64,000 bases of DNA from positions 166,246,588 through 166,310,587 of the forward strand of contig NC_133655.1 of assembly GCF_009905375.1 (NCBI RefSeq), read 5' to 3'. Origin of the DNA: Apium graveolens (Eukaryota; Streptophyta; Magnoliopsida; Apiales; Apiaceae). The notes under the pieces are model-generated. The model saw only the letters and a list, made by a program, of their open reading frames with translations. It was not told the origin of the DNA and ran no database searches. The stretch's first letter is position 1. The number at the start of each line of letters is the position of its first letter. Of this stretch, positions 20,915 to 33,832 are shown piece by piece. The position numbers and the translations under genes were made by a program.

Positions 20915-23076
20915 CGAGTGGGCGACCTAGTTTGGTCTCAATTAAATCATTCTTTAAAAATTTCATCAATAATTAACTTTTGCTTATATATAATGCATTG
21001 TGTAATATTAAAATTTGATTGGAAGTGGACTAGCAAAATAATAACTAGTCCATATCAAGAAATATTATCGATCGGCTAAGAAAATGGCCAGCCCAATTGG
21101 TTTGGCACATAGCAACTAGCTAGGATGATTAGCTAGATTTTCGTCATATCAATTACAGTTTCAACTAGTTAGGATAATTAACTAGTCATTCATGAGAACA
21201 TATGCAACTAAGCATATTTCAGTTTGTTAGTATAAAATCTCAATATCCTAGCCACTGAATAAATGTGTAACTTCCCGAATGACGAGTTTGATAATAAAGA
21301 GTTTTGAAGTTTGGGCCGAGAAAGGCCATTATAACTCTGAATCGAGTGGTCTTAGCATAGGAACGATTGATAGCCTCTCACCAATCATTTCTTATTAATG
21401 AAACGGTTCACCAAAAGGTGTCATCGTTCACATACTTCATCAATTCCTTGGACATAATTGAATCCGAAATACCAATATCAAATTGATATCCTGATTATGA
21501 TTTCAATGTTCAATATACAACATCATCTCAACTGAATAAAAGTTCACAAGGAATTTCTGGATATTAGGTGGTCAATGTCCTTAAATAGATAATAAATACA
21601 AGCTCGAGTGAAGAGTGTAAGTATGAATGAAATCAAATATTAATATTCTCAAAGGAATATTCGTCGATTACTCAAGAAGTTAAGTAAATAAATTCCTTGG
21701 ATAATTTGAAAGAAAGTATAAAAGGTCTGAGCCTGAACAAGATAATCATAAACTTTAAATAGAATTTTATGGATCAAATAAAAGTATTGAACAAGTCCTG
21801 ATGCGGAGAAAGACTATTCAAGTTGTTGGTCATGTCAAAATTTCAAGGTAGAGAATTAAAAGGATCAGCTGATAATGAATTATCAAGGAAATACAGTGAT
21901 AAACGGTTTAGAGGAAGTAGCGTGATGGTTAGTCGATACCAAAACAAGCCACCAATTATCCTAAATCTTATCATTACCATCCTAAGGATGATCCCATCTT
22001 TTTGACTTCATAATTCCACATTCTATCTTACGTGTCTCTCAATATCATTTCAAAGTCATTTATTAATTCGGTTCAAAAAATATATCCATCATTCCAGTGC
22101 TTTTTCTCAAAGACCTTACTCCACATTATTCCAAAAGCATCTGCTAAGCCGATAGCGACATTCATTTGTCACGAATTATAAGTGGCCAGTTCCCCCTGGG
22201 AACAAATTAAAAAGATCTCTTAGGATCTCAATGTAGTCCATAAGTTCAGTAACATGTGTGTGTAAGTAAACATATGTTACCGAATACATAGAGGTCTACG
22301 GGTATATATACGTAGTCTCTAACATTATCTCTACCGAAGAGTTCCGCTCTAGACTCATTGATCTTTCCTTTTAGTAGGTTCTAAGATCGAACCATCCTTC
22401 GTTGTAATCATATGCAATTTAATTACAGACATGCCATCAATTCTTGGCGCTCTTGATCTCTTAGCTAAACCATCATAACCTTACATATTAAACACACTAA
22501 TAATACCATGTAGTGTGCTCCTCCTACAATAACATCCTTATTTTACACTCAATATTTCTTAATGAAACTAAAATCCTCAAAGGTATATTGGTCACTATTT
22601 CTGGTGAACTCGTTGTTCATAGGGTGTTTGATTCTTCATAAGTAAAATAATACCTTCAACTAGTTTAGGTAACTCATTGAACTTAACTGTGTAATTCTAG
22701 TTAGACTTTCCAGTTCTCACAAGTGATGCCCCCCATGGGAAACGTATAGAAAATTATGAGTCACAAGGTTTATGTTATCCAATTCATCGTATGGTGTTGG
22801 TAATCGCCATTTCCTCAAATGCCCTGGAGACTTAGCTCCAAGTTCTACATCCACATCATTGACAAATCATATATGATTCTAATTTTTCTTCTCATCATTC
22901 TAAAGATCTCCAATGGTTCTATTAGTCATAGTTTAATACCTCAAATAAACACTTATCCTAACCTGCTCATTGTTGCTACATCCGGTAGTTCAATGATGAA
23001 CTCTATATGAGCTCTTACGCAATATCGCATCTAGATAAAACTCATAACACTCTCATTTTTTAATACTGTAATTATT
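20915..23076 (-). mobile_element. F: decayed gypsy internal region
   Basis: About 2.2 kb with no open frame above 63 codons and no motif I can assign. It lies on the internal side of an LTR/primer-site boundary at 23077-23093, so it should be the gag-proximal part of a minus-strand gypsy element. Stops are frequent on both strands. It is the oldest layer on the left, since TRG is inserted into it. Confidence 0.5.
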
Positions 23077-23088
23077 GCTCTGATACCA
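23077..23088 (-). other. Primer binding site, initiator Met tRNA (F)
   Basis: The reverse complement is TGGTATCAGAGC, 4 bp from an LTR start TGTAATACCG at 23093. It is an exact consensus match and defines F as a minus-strand element. Confidence 0.75.
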
Positions 23089-23092
23089 TTTC

Positions 23093-23229
23093 TGTAATAC
23101 CGCCAAATTCGGGGTCAGTAATCTGGGTAGTCACGTAGCCCTTCAACCATGTGTAACCTGTATTAACTCAATAATCCAATAATTCTATATCACAGACCCC
23201 CAATCTCACACATACACACACACAAGTTA
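23093..23229 (-). repeat. LTR fragment of element F, interrupted by G
   Basis: 137 bp starting TGTAATACCGCCAAATTCGG, then running into a CA-rich stretch (23206-23225). It is cut at 23230, where the LTR of G begins. The rest of this LTR is not recognised in the window. Confidence 0.6.
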
Positions 23230-26200
23230 TGTGATGCCCTCCAAACCCGGGTCAGAAGTTTGGGGTTCACAACACACACAATATAAACCTGTATATGAAA
23301 TATTATATGCAATGACCCTTATATACACAACCACGGATTGCAACAAGTTAAAGTATGAAAATAAGCCACAACCAAAACTTTTATTACATCGTACAAATCC
23401 CAAGTAGTTTAACTTACAACTGAAAATGAAATCATTCTTAAAACCTCGCATAACAAGAACTACAATACAAATCTCCTACTAGCTTGATCCAACTCAACCG
23501 GGAATCCTATCTCGCATACTGGACTGGGGATCCTCATTACCAGCAACTTCATTTTTAACTGTAGAATGACATAAACAGATTAGCAAGGGTGAGCTAACTA
23601 GCTCAGCAAGTTATAATATCAATAATTGAGGGTATACAATGATCAATTTAAATAATTCAGAGAAATCAAGTTTCTTGTTAAGCAATTATTATAATTGGAT
23701 ATTTATTTTAAGTTTGAAAACCAAGGTTAGGCTATTGATCAGTCACGCACTAACCCCGAGCAAGGCACGCAGCTCTTCTCTCTATACTGGATCCAAGGCA
23801 CACATTGGCGTTATATGACCACCAATCTGGTCTAACCACGAATCTGGTACATATTTAGAAATCTATCCAATTCTATAACAATTCAACATGATAGACATTG
23901 AAATTCAATAAAACATATTCATAATTAACAGTGATAACAAATTTATTTCAGAGCATAAAGCAATTTATGAACATCATCAAAGTATATCAAGGTATGTATG
24001 AGGAATGGCTTCCATCCTGTAAGAGGATCATGTGTTAGATGGATAATGATTTTACAAGGTTTAGTTCTTTGATTTTACAAGGTATGGTAGAGTATATAAG
24101 TTTCTATATGTTCAAGCAATTATGTTCCAGTATTTGGTGTATGGTGTAGACGTATTTGTGGAGTAGTATCGTATTTGTGTGCTTTAGTATCTGGGAAATC
24201 AATAATGGATGGTTTACAAAGAATAAGGCTTACAGCTTAAAGATCAAATAACGTGATCAGGGTTCAAGGCTGAATGATTCAAAGTACTTATAATATAAAG
24301 TATTACTATTTTGAATACTAACAACATGTTACGAGAAAATTCAGAAATATTTGCAATATATCTCGAGAAAGGTTCAAGAGTGCTTGCATTATCACAAATG
24401 ACTCCAACTTCACTTGCACTCGTCTAACGTTTCTATTCAACAACAACTTGTTTACTTTTCTATGCCTCGCTGTTATTCACTGATCACTTGCTTTCTTTTC
24501 TACGCATCGGTTCTATTTTCTGATCATCTGCTTTCTTTTTTTTACGCCTCTTACTCTGCTAGGCATCATAAGTATCTATCAATATTCAATCTCATATTAT
24601 TCTAATCATCACATAGACGTCATAAGCTTTTATCTGCCCTTCATTTCGCCCTATTCCGATTTACATTATGACCAAAATAGTCAAATAATAAACACATGGG
24701 CATATAACACATTTATCAGATAACACATAGCACACAAGGTATTCGATAAAAATAACTTTTCAAAGAAGGTTCGGAGTTAATATAATTTTCCGGGTATTTA
24801 ATACAAATTTTTGAACATTTTTCGGAATTAAAACGGATAACAGCATCGTTTTATAAATAAATAACAGGGTTCGAATACCCAAATTCAACTTTAAAATTAT
24901 TTAATAATAATTATTGAGTCTCGAACATAATTTAAAATAATATTTTAAAGCACAAAAATATTTTTGAGGATTTTTAAATCAAAAGAAATAATTAAATCCA
25001 ATTAAATAATTAATTAAAATTAATTAATAACTAATTAAATTAATTAATCAATTAATATTTAAATTAATTGACCCATTAAATAATTAATTATTAACTAAAA
25101 TTAATTATTAAATAATTCAGATTTATTTTTGAATTAAAATAAATTTTCAGAATTAAAATAATGATTTTTGAAATTTTTAAATATTAAAAACCGTTTTTGA
25201 GAAATTAAAATAGAAGAATAATATAATTTTTAAAAATTTTAGAAACAGAAATATGATTTTTGTAAGATTTTGCAACTATAGGGGGTTAACTGTGAAACTG
25301 AGGAAAGAACGATGACTAAACTGCAATTTGCCATCGTCCTCCACCCTTTTCGCCGGCGACTGTCGGGGAAGCCATTAACGGTCCCTTCGCCGTCTGAAGT
25401 TTTTCCGGCAACAACAAACACAACCCAGAATCAACTCAGATTAACAGGGAATGATCCCCTCGACTCCGGGGACTCATCTGCAGGGTCATATCAACAAACG
25501 ATAAAGATTTCAACCGAAAAAATCTGATCAAAACTTCCGCCGCCTCCGCGTTTCAGTTTCCGGTGAGTCTCTCCGGTTATCCTCCGTTCATCACACATAC
25601 ATCATTCAATTCATTTTTCAACGATCTATCTATTGGTATAAACTAATTAAGCCAATAACCCCTGGGTTAAAAATGCTCAATTCTCATTCAAGAACAATCA
25701 AGAACATTCAAACCCTAATTTCAATAATTCGAGAATCAAACTCAATTTTCTATATGTTATTGAACTCCAAATTCAACATATGATATATCAAAATGATCAT
25801 AATCAAATTATCGACAACATGCAAGCATCAAATCACACAAACAACATCAAAATTAAAAATTCATAATTAAACCCAAATTAATTCAAATTTAATAAAAAAT
25901 ATGCGAAAATTACTATGATTTCTACAGTGAAATTGATTGTGGAATCTGAAAATACTCTTCACAAGCTTTATTTTGACTACTCACACGCTTGATTTCGATA
26001 TCGATAACGCATTCTTTTTTAGGTCTGATTCTCAAGAACACCACAAATTTTAGGGTTTTTCTCTGAAAATTATATATTTTTACTGTCTGCAAATGATTAT
26101 CTGTATAAAATAAAATACGATAAAAGCTATTTATATTTACGGAATATTGGTACCCCGTTGGATCATATCGGATGTAAAATAGAATACTTAATTGATAAAA

Positions 26201-26419
26201 CATATCCAATTCGGTACCAGTTTTGGGATAATTATCAAAACCAGGCTTTTTATAGATACGGTCTTGGTCTCAGCGCTTCGATTACATGAATTACGAGAAG
26301 ATAATATAATAGTTTAATAGTTTCTCGAAAATACGGGTTTTATCAATTTAACGAAACGAATATTGTATCGAAAATTTTATCAGTACTCTTACTAAAGTTA
26401 TAACTTTGTTCCTTAACGC
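23230..26419 (-). repeat. 3' LTR of gypsy element G, about 3.2 kb
   Basis: The left end, TGTGATGCCCTCC, is the reverse complement of the right end of the solo LTR at 55309, so the two are the same family in opposite orientation. The right end near 26419 is set by a purine-rich tract on the minus strand (AAAAGAGAGAGAAAG) and is approximate. Contents: very AT-rich DNA (24950-25210, TTAATTAA-rich), a GC-richer island (25310-25600), and degenerate tandem units at 24450-24560. The open frames inside (25312-25527, 25922-26209) are not supported as genes. Confidence 0.75.
24450..24560. repeat. Degenerate tandem units in G LTR
   Basis: Three units of about 35-45 bp built on TTTCT...TACGC(A/C)TC...CTGATCA...TGC follow one another. 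A further diverged set lies at 50370-50470 in the related LTR fragment. Confidence 0.6.
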
Positions 26420-26439
26420 TTTCTCTCTCTTTTATAGAA

Positions 26440-27324
26440 TCCCAGTATGAATATGCTCCAAATACGGGGGTAACGCCAATTCGTATGTTACCTTGTCGGC
26501 ACGCTTCAAAATTTCAAAAGGTCCAACGTATCTAGGACTCAGTTTTCCTTTCTTTCCAAATGTGGATAATCCCTTCCACTGTGATGCTTTCAGCAACACT
26601 AAATCTCCTTCTTTAACTCTATGCCTTTTCTAGCTTAATCTGCATATTTTCTTTTGATGATTCTGGCTGTAATTAACCTTTTTTGAATAACCTCAACAAC
26701 TTTCTTCTTCTGTTGTACCAATTCTGGTCCAAGTATCTTATGTTCTCCAACATCATCCCAATATCTTTTAAAATCAATGGTATAAACACGTAACATATCT
26801 TCAATAGTCTGAATCGTTCTTTCGTTCTAGCTGTTAGTCTGTGGATGATAAGCTATACTCATATTCAACTTGACTCCCAAACATTCTTGAAAACTTCTTC
26901 AAAAACTTGAATTGAATCGTGGATCTTGGTCAGACACAATAGACACAGGGACTCTATGATGAACTACTATCTCCTTCAAATACATGTGAACCAACTTGTT
27001 CAATAAAAATCTTTCATTAGTAAGAAAAAAATAAGCTGACTTGGTTACTCTGTATTTTATAACCCAAATAGCGTCGTGGTTCGCTTTCTTCCTTGGTAAT
27101 CCGACTATAAAATCCATAGCAATGTGTACCCACTCTCTCTTCGGAATCTCTAACGGTTGCAATAACGTGCTTGGTCTCTGATGCTCCGCCTTGACTCTCT
27201 GACACGTATAACATCTGCTAACCTATTCCGCAATTTCTCTTTTCATGTCTGGCCACCAATAATTCTCCTTTAAATCTCTGTACATCTTGGTACTTCTTAT
27301 ATGGATTGAATACTTAGAATTATG
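26440..27324 (-). pseudogene. Gypsy integrase and C-terminal region (G), broken
   Basis: The minus strand at 27214-26899 encodes the integrase core with [10 protein letters not shown] (first catalytic D) and VSIVSDQDPRF (second D). Upstream (27324-27215) are remnants of the HHCC finger ([23 protein letters not shown]), with a frameshift between. Downstream (26890-26450) chromodomain-side sequence is stop-rich. It closely resembles residues 1130-1265 of intact element B. The other part of this gene lies beyond element C, starting at 40090. Confidence 0.8.
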
Positions 27325-27329
27325 AGCTT
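27325..27329. repeat. Target-site duplication AGCTT, left copy (C)
   Basis: AGCTT here and at 40085-40089 flank the C LTRs. It shows that C integrated into the G integrase gene. Confidence 0.9.
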
Positions 27330-27823
27330 TGTTGCCCAGTAAAGATACAATTGTTTAAGGGGGCTTGGATACAATTATATAGATGTTTCGAACAAGTAAT
27401 AAAAATATAACAGTTCTTTATATTTCTGATAAAAACTGTTACAAACTCTCTCAAGAAATAATGATGTTCTTGAGAGCTGCTAGGTCGTACAATGCTCAAG
27501 TTTATTCATTATGTGATGACCTAAATTGTGTTTATATAATACACAGCGGCTGCTAATCAATCTAAGATATGCATTATCAAAAACTAACTGAAACTGATAC
27601 ATATCTTCAACTGAATAGATAAAGTCCTATAACTTAGAAGTAAGAGATATCTATTCCACAAACCAAGGAACAGAACAAATCTTCTAAGCTGACTACCTCC
27701 AGATACTGATGACATATAAATGCTGATGATGTGTCGAATCCTGACGACACATCAAATACTGATGACACCCGAACACAGCCAGATCTTGAGCTTCTTCTAA
27801 TCATTGAGAATCAGTACGTAACA
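27330..27823 (-). repeat. 3' LTR of copia element C, 494 bp
   Basis: Window ends TGTTGCCCAG and TACGTAACA. A TATA-like box (27531-27540) lies on the minus strand. Several CTGATGAC / CTGACGAC units occur at 27715-27770. Confidence 0.9.
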
Positions 27824-27834
27824 ATCTCCCTTAA
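27824..27834 (-). other. Polypurine tract of C
   Basis: The minus strand reads TTAAGGGAGAT directly before the LTR start TGTTACG. Confidence 0.75.
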
Positions 27835-28036
27835 TTTATGCTTAATGCAATGAAGCACAAATACCATTCTCAAAGATGCCAAAACCAATTACAAAATGTA
27901 CAAGGATTAAAGCTTACTTCAGTATCTTCAAATAACTGACAGTTGTTTCCAGAAAGTTTTTCAACCTTTCTTCCTCCTTGTCTTGAAGGACTTTAATAAG
28001 CTTTTTCTTCAACTCTCTCTTCTCTTCAGTGTCTTC
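27835..28036 (-). other. 3' untranslated region after ORF3 of C
   Basis: About 200 bp between the ORF3 stop and the polypurine tract. It is AT-rich with no open frame of note. Confidence 0.6.
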
Positions 28037-31000
28037 TCAAAGCTGATAGATGGCTGATCTTAGTTTAGAAAATGAGCTTTTGTTTATCTCAAGATCACCA
28101 ATCAACATAAAGCTTAAACTGACATCTTCATGATCAGGACTGAAGGATAATTGAGGACTGTTGAGAAACTTTTTTGGAACCGCAGCTCCCTTTTCCATCT
28201 TCATTTCTTGACCAATATAAGTTCTGTACATAGGAACATAATCACCATTGTATTTATCATACTTTGTCATGACTCTTCTTCTGATGACTTCAAGTATCAT
28301 AGAAGACCAATGTCTACTGTCACTGTTCTCAACTCTAAGAAGATAGTGAATGTATTCCAATTTTGTCATAGTCTTCATCAAGAGTTGTTGCAAGTTAAAA
28401 CTCTTTACTTTACCATCCCTTAAAAAGTACAGAATCTCTTCTCTGACATCATTATCATTTATCTTCCTATAAATAATCTTCACAGCTTCAACTTTCTCAA
28501 GGTGTGAAGGAGAAATTCTTTCACCAATATTTTCAGTCAGAGTATTTGTATCTAGCAGATCAGACCTTAGAACCTCCATTTCAAAATGACCAATACCTCC
28601 TCTGGTTCGAGTTTTTATAAGCTTTAGCTTTTCATTATATTCCACCCAAGAGGGTTTCTTGATGGACTTATCAACATCTTCCTGCTCTGAAATAAAATCC
28701 CTTAGCCCTGCTGACACAAATTCAACATGCTTGAACCCTTTAGGATAATCGAATGTATAAATATCTTTCCATCTTTTATCCTTCTTACTGAGAGGAGCAT
28801 AACTTTTAGAAAAATCATGAATCTTTCCTTTTGTTTTATACCATAGCTCTCTCTTTGATTTTAGAACTCTCTACACATAATCTTTGCATGCTTGATCAGC
28901 TTTCCTTCTGTCAACTCTTTCTTTTTCATCAACCTCTGAATTATGAGGAGTAAGTATTGTAGTAAGAGCTGACGCATTCAATGCTTTGATCACCTTTTCA
29001 TCATAGTCAAAATCAGCTATCAGGTTCACAGCATCAGGATCTGCTTTTACTTTAGGATTTATGCCTGCTTCAAGAGTTACATTCTGATTTATTGTACCAG
29101 CTTGATCAATTTCAGTGGATGATCTTTTCTTCCTTTAAACAATCAACTCTTCGGGCTTCTGAACTTCTTTTGCTCCTTCATGTCCTTGTCCAGGAACATA
29201 ACCTTCTCTGGATAGAACATTCAAAAATGCAGAATTAAATGCAGTCACTTGAATTGGTTTAGAAGTCCTTCCTCTTCCTCCTCTTCCTCTAGCTCTTGTA
29301 GATCTTCCACCTCTTTTTCCTCTTCCTTTAGAAGTGTTTCAATTTGAGCCAATAACTCCTTCTGTTGCATAATTGCTTCTTCAGCTGTTAGATCAGGAAA
29401 TTCTTCAGTTATTGATCCAAGAGCACTCCTAGCATTCTTTTGCTCAAACCTTTTGTCTTTGTAGTACAAGATAATCTCTTCACCTGTTTCCTTGTGTCTG
29501 TAAGGAAAAAATAACCCTTTAGCATCTGCTAAATTAGAGATTATAACATCATCAGCCTCAGGAGCATCAGTAGTGGTCTTGTGCTTAGCTTTATAAGCAC
29601 CAGCAGACGTCCCTTGTCCTGAAGGACTAGTCGTCTTGGAATGTTGAGGTTGTTGAGCAGTAGAAGCAACTTGAATATCTGTAACTAGATTTTTATCACC
29701 ATCATCATCAATATCTTTATCCTTTATCTGAATAGAATCTGGTGTACATTTTGTAGCAACTATCTTCTCCCCCTTTTTGGCATCAGTATTTGGGAAGAGA
29801 AAACAGAGCATCCAGTTTGTCAACTATAGAAGAGACCTTATCTTCCAAAGAGGAAAGTCTAGAGTCCATGTTGTGTTGAGATTGAACAACACCTTTAAGG
29901 ACAGTTTTCACACTTGTGATTTTAGCCAAGGTAGGTGTGTTGAGCATGAATGCATCAATTTTATCCTTGATAGCATCATGAGACTTCTTCATATCATCAA
30001 GGTCAGAGTGAATTCCTTTGACAGAAATAGTGGAGGCCTTAAGATGCAACTTCAGATCAAGAGTTTGAATTTCATCATAGGCCCGATGAACATGTTACAG
30101 GCCAACAAAAGATGAGATAGAAATATTTGCATGTCTCCACTTAAAATCCCATTCAGTCTGTCGAAAATGCTCAGCATCAGCACTGTAATAAGAAGGATTT
30201 TCATTGAAATGTGAAGAAGAACCAACATTGGACTTCTTAGATGCATCAATTGCAGTCTTAAGCTGAGCTGTGTCAGAATCATCATTATCACTGTCATCAT
30301 CAGAATATGACAGACCCTCAGAAGAATTTGCAGAACTAGACAGAATTGTCTTGCCTTTAGAGAAATCCTTTGCAATAGGTGCTTGTGGCTGATGAGATCC
30401 TGAAACATAAATATGGTAACACCTAAATCTCTCTTTTCTTTTCAAGTGATCTCATCACTTCAAACACAATATATTACTTTTAATAGTAATATGGTTCTCG
30501 CAGAAGAAACTTTATAAGTAAGAGAGAAAAAAAACTTATAAGATTCTTATCTCAAAGCTACCTCTTCTTTTGCCAGTACAGAAGACTGCCACTCAAAAAT
30601 TTAATTTTCTCACATGGTATTTTCACACAGTCTCACAGAAAGCTCAGTCACACATTTAGCAAAGAAATAAAAGATGGTTGAGAAGAGTATTATGCTTGTC
30701 ATATAAATAGAGGTAACCTCAAAGAAGAGACTATTTATATTCATAAAAACATGAGAACTATGTAAAGAATTAGCAATACCTGAAGGTGAGTCCTCAAATG
30801 GAAGTGATGATAGTGGAGGCACAAACAGCACATCAGGATGCTTTTGCCAACTAGCAATCAGTAGGGGATCATCAATGGTAGTTGTTGCAGTTGAAGGATG
30901 AATCTCAGTAGAATCTGATGTAACATCAGGATTTGACTTGTCAAGAGGAGGTGATAGACCAGCATCAGTACTTTGAACTTATGGTTCTTGTGGGGTCTGA

Positions 31001-32709
31001 GAAATGTGAGCTGCTTCAGCAAGTGTTGGTGAAGGTTCTTGTGTGCTCTTCTCAAAAATAGGATCATTGATAATTGCATCCACCTTTGATAAGACCTCCT
31101 GATGAGCCTTATTTTCCTTTAGTAGTTCATTAGAGTCAATAAGAAGATCACTCTGAGCAATATCAACAATAATTTGTGCAGCCTCTTTGTCTGCATCTTC
31201 CCTTTGAGAAGATGGTTCTTGTGTGATTGGATGTGTTGCAGTTGCTAAATCCCTTTGAGACTTAGGTTCTTGTGGACTGACATGTGTTGCAGTTGCTAAA
31301 TCCCTTTGAGACTTAGGTTCATGTGGACTGACATCCATAGCAAGGGGCTGAGTCTTTTTCTTCTTTCAGATGTACCCAACCACTTCTTCACTTTTTATTT
31401 TCAACCTGCTCTTTTCAGTTGTCTTGAGCACATAAGTTGCTTTGATCACTAGAATCTTGTTGAAAAGAGCACTAGCATCAGTAGTTGGCTCATTGGCTCT
31501 AGTAGTGTCAACAGTCATCAGGATGTTCAACAGTTGATTTCTTGATTTTCAATATAGACCCAATTGGCATCTGATCATCAGAGTTAGAATCATCTGGCAT
31601 GATCAGTATTCTTTTCCTGAATGGAAAACATTCTTCTTTCTTCTCACTCTCACTCAGTGAGGCTTGTATAGCTTTATGTTCAGATTTGACAGATTTCTTA
31701 ACTAGCCTTTTCTTTGTTACAACTGATGTCTTTTGAGAGACATCAGAGGAGGCTAATTTGAAAGCTGGGTATGATTGCTGTTTGGAAGAAGAAATGCTTA
31801 GGTTAGAAACAAGATGGGTAGTTTCTTGTCTCTCAGCATTAGGAACTGTGACAGAGGTGCTAGCATCAGGATTTACAGGCACTTGTGTAGGAGTAGGTCT
31901 ATTTCTCAACAAAAATTTCCTGACCTCTCTAGGGAGGAAAGGAGGTCCTAAAAATTCATTCTTTTCATCCCTTTTAATGTGATCAGTGGTAGCTTTTTCA
32001 GAAATTTGAAAAAAAGGAAGTAATTCATCATCATCAAAAGTAGCAATAGGGCATAGAAAATTGAAAATCAGTTGAAGAAATCTAGTATACCCTATAACTC
32101 CTGATGCATTTTCTCTCCTAGCAATTATGAATTGTAGTATAGTATTACCATAATCAAATTACCAGAGTAAAGAAGAGAGTACCCAATTTTCAGAGATGTG
32201 GATGGAAAAGCATCAAAATTTGTGGTTTTGTTCAAGAAACACCTGCTGGTGCAACCAAAGAAGAAATTCCATTCTCTCTTCAGTTTTGTCCTTTCCAATT
32301 TACCAATGGTTGTTATTTCTCCTTTATAGCCTAGGGTCCTTAGCATATCAAACAGCTACTCAGTTGCATAGGTATCAAGAGCACCATCACAGGCAGACAA
32401 TCTCAAAGCTTTAATCAGAACATCAGCATCAACCTCATACCTGTGGCCCTTATATTCAAAAGAAAATCCATTATTTGTTGCATTAACCAAATTTGTATTC
32501 CATACCTGCATTATAGCCCTGTATGACACCTTGGTAGGATTCATAAGAGCATACCCAATTGGAAATTGGAGTAAGAAATCCTGAATGTCATGAAAAGATT
32601 GTGGAAATTACTGATGTGTAAGCAGAGACAAATAATTAGTGGTGCCAAATGTGTTTCCATGAATGATTGTAGTTTGGCTGAAGAGTGGTGAGGCTTCAAA
32701 CGATGTCAT
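28037..32709 (-). pseudogene. ORF3 of copia element C (extra gene after pol), broken
   Basis: A sense-strand gene of about 1500 codons, now cut by frameshifts and stops (first stop at 32608-32610). It starts at ATG 32709 with sequence aligning to the D ORF3 start (TTIIHGNTFGTTNY). A conserved block follows at about 32340-32130 (MLRTLGYKGE...REWNFFFGCTSRCF), matching the D product (LMTNLGYEKS...IEWSFFFDCITKAF). Then come S/T/K-rich low-complexity sequence, a 17-residue repeat (31200-31340), acidic and coiled-coil stretches (30049-29783, 29400-29245), and a C-terminal block (28717-28037) with RHWSSMILEVIRRRV. I see no membrane segments and no enzyme motif. Sireviruses are known to carry an env-like gene in this place, but I cannot show that this is one. 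Confidence 0.75.
31200..31340 (-). repeat. In-frame 51-bp tandem repeat in ORF3 of C
   Basis: The 17-residue unit VSPQEPKSQRDLATATH occurs twice in full, followed by a partial, diverged third copy (PITQEPSSQRED). It is in frame, so it expanded while the region was coding or was tolerated in a disordered linker. Confidence 0.85.
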
Positions 32710-33514
32710 GATGTCTGTAGCTTTTTAGAAAGAATATGAGTGAGATGTAAATATTGAAGCTATATGTATGATGAATTGTGTCACGGAAGTTCTTGTGGTT
32801 ATATAATTTTGCTACTCTGGATTGTATAGAACACATTCATATAAAGAAGGTAATTTAATGAATTTGACTTCGGACAGGTAACAATTACTGAGTAATAGAA
32901 TTTAACAATGGAGTAAATTGCGGAAGTAATAACAAAATACGTACAGATTTGTCAAGACACAACTGTATAAGTTTGTTTATCAGATAATCCACCATTAACC
33001 AATAATTAAGTAAGATACTTAATTATAACAATAAACTACTCAGAAATTAATTAACACGAATAATCTGAAATAGAACATGTTGACCTGTCGTCAGTATTTG
33101 AGACCTCTTTTCTGTTAGGATGTGACAATATCAGGATATGTCAATTCGAATTAAACAGTATTTGTCAAAGCATCACAAATATTAGAAAACCATAATTTTA
33201 ATCAAAATAATTATCAAAGTATACATGTTAAGTGGATGATGTAAAGATTAACAGGCTATAATTAAGAACATTCACATGCATACATAGCTAAAGAATCATA
33301 GACTAAGTCTTGTAAACAAAAGAAATTTCATTAAGATATTAGATGAGTACATTTCATGAAATATTTGATTACATGCAAAAGGGATTACAATAAAATCATA
33401 GTATATGATAGAAGAACAGTCTTAGTCTAAGAGGCCCGACACAACTGACAGTGAAGAGAAACAGCCGGAGGGTGTTTGCCGGGAAGACAAAATGATAGAT
33501 GATCATGGCTTCTT
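32710..33514 (-). other. Spacer between small ORF and ORF3 of C, with TATA-like box
   Basis: About 800 bp of non-coding DNA. On the minus strand TTATATAA (window 32799-32806) lies about 95 bp before the ORF3 ATG, followed by a C/T/A-rich leader. Element D has a comparable layout. Confidence 0.55.
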
Positions 33515-33745
33515 CTACCTACTTTCAACAAAGAGGATAGCAAGACGAATAATTTTCTCTTGCTGTCGAAGGGTATAGAGGTGAAATTCTCTTTGGAAAT
33601 CCAGAAAGTCATTTTTGATGACCTCTGGAAGTTGAATCCAGGTGTCGTTTGGAATAACAGTGATGTGATATGGAGTTTATATTCCATCTTGAAAAATTAT
33701 CACGATAGCAGTGTAGTGGTTGTAGAACCAGCTGAAATGCACCAT
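33515..33745 (-). pseudogene. Small conserved ORF between pol and ORF3 (C)
   Basis: From ATG at 33745 the frame runs 76 codons to a stop at 33515-33517, with one internal stop at codon 23. It contains YHITVIPNDTWIQLP and ends KIIRLAILFVESR. The D counterpart (61681-61950) has WHITAIPEEIWDSVP and RIIRLAILFIESR, so the gene is shared by both elements. It resembles nothing I recognise. A TATA-like box lies about 80 bp upstream. Confidence 0.7.
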
Positions 33746-33832
33746 CGCTTGAGAGAAGAAATAGAGAGTGAAGAGAGCATTTTGTGTATAGGAAAAGATT
33801 ATTAAACTGAATGATGAATGATGGTTTAAATA

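Noticed and set aside
20915..23076. Possible host gene between nested blocks
   Set aside because: No long frame or known motif, and it borders an LTR and primer site on the internal side, so it is better read as decayed retroelement.
23206..23225. CA-rich stretch as a microsatellite of interest
   Set aside because: Too short and imperfect to be more than ordinary low complexity.
25312..25527. 71-codon frame in the G LTR, GC-richer than its surroundings
   Set aside because: It is antisense to the LTR and has no counterpart in related LTRs. GC-richer islands also occur in the other long LTRs without a shared frame.
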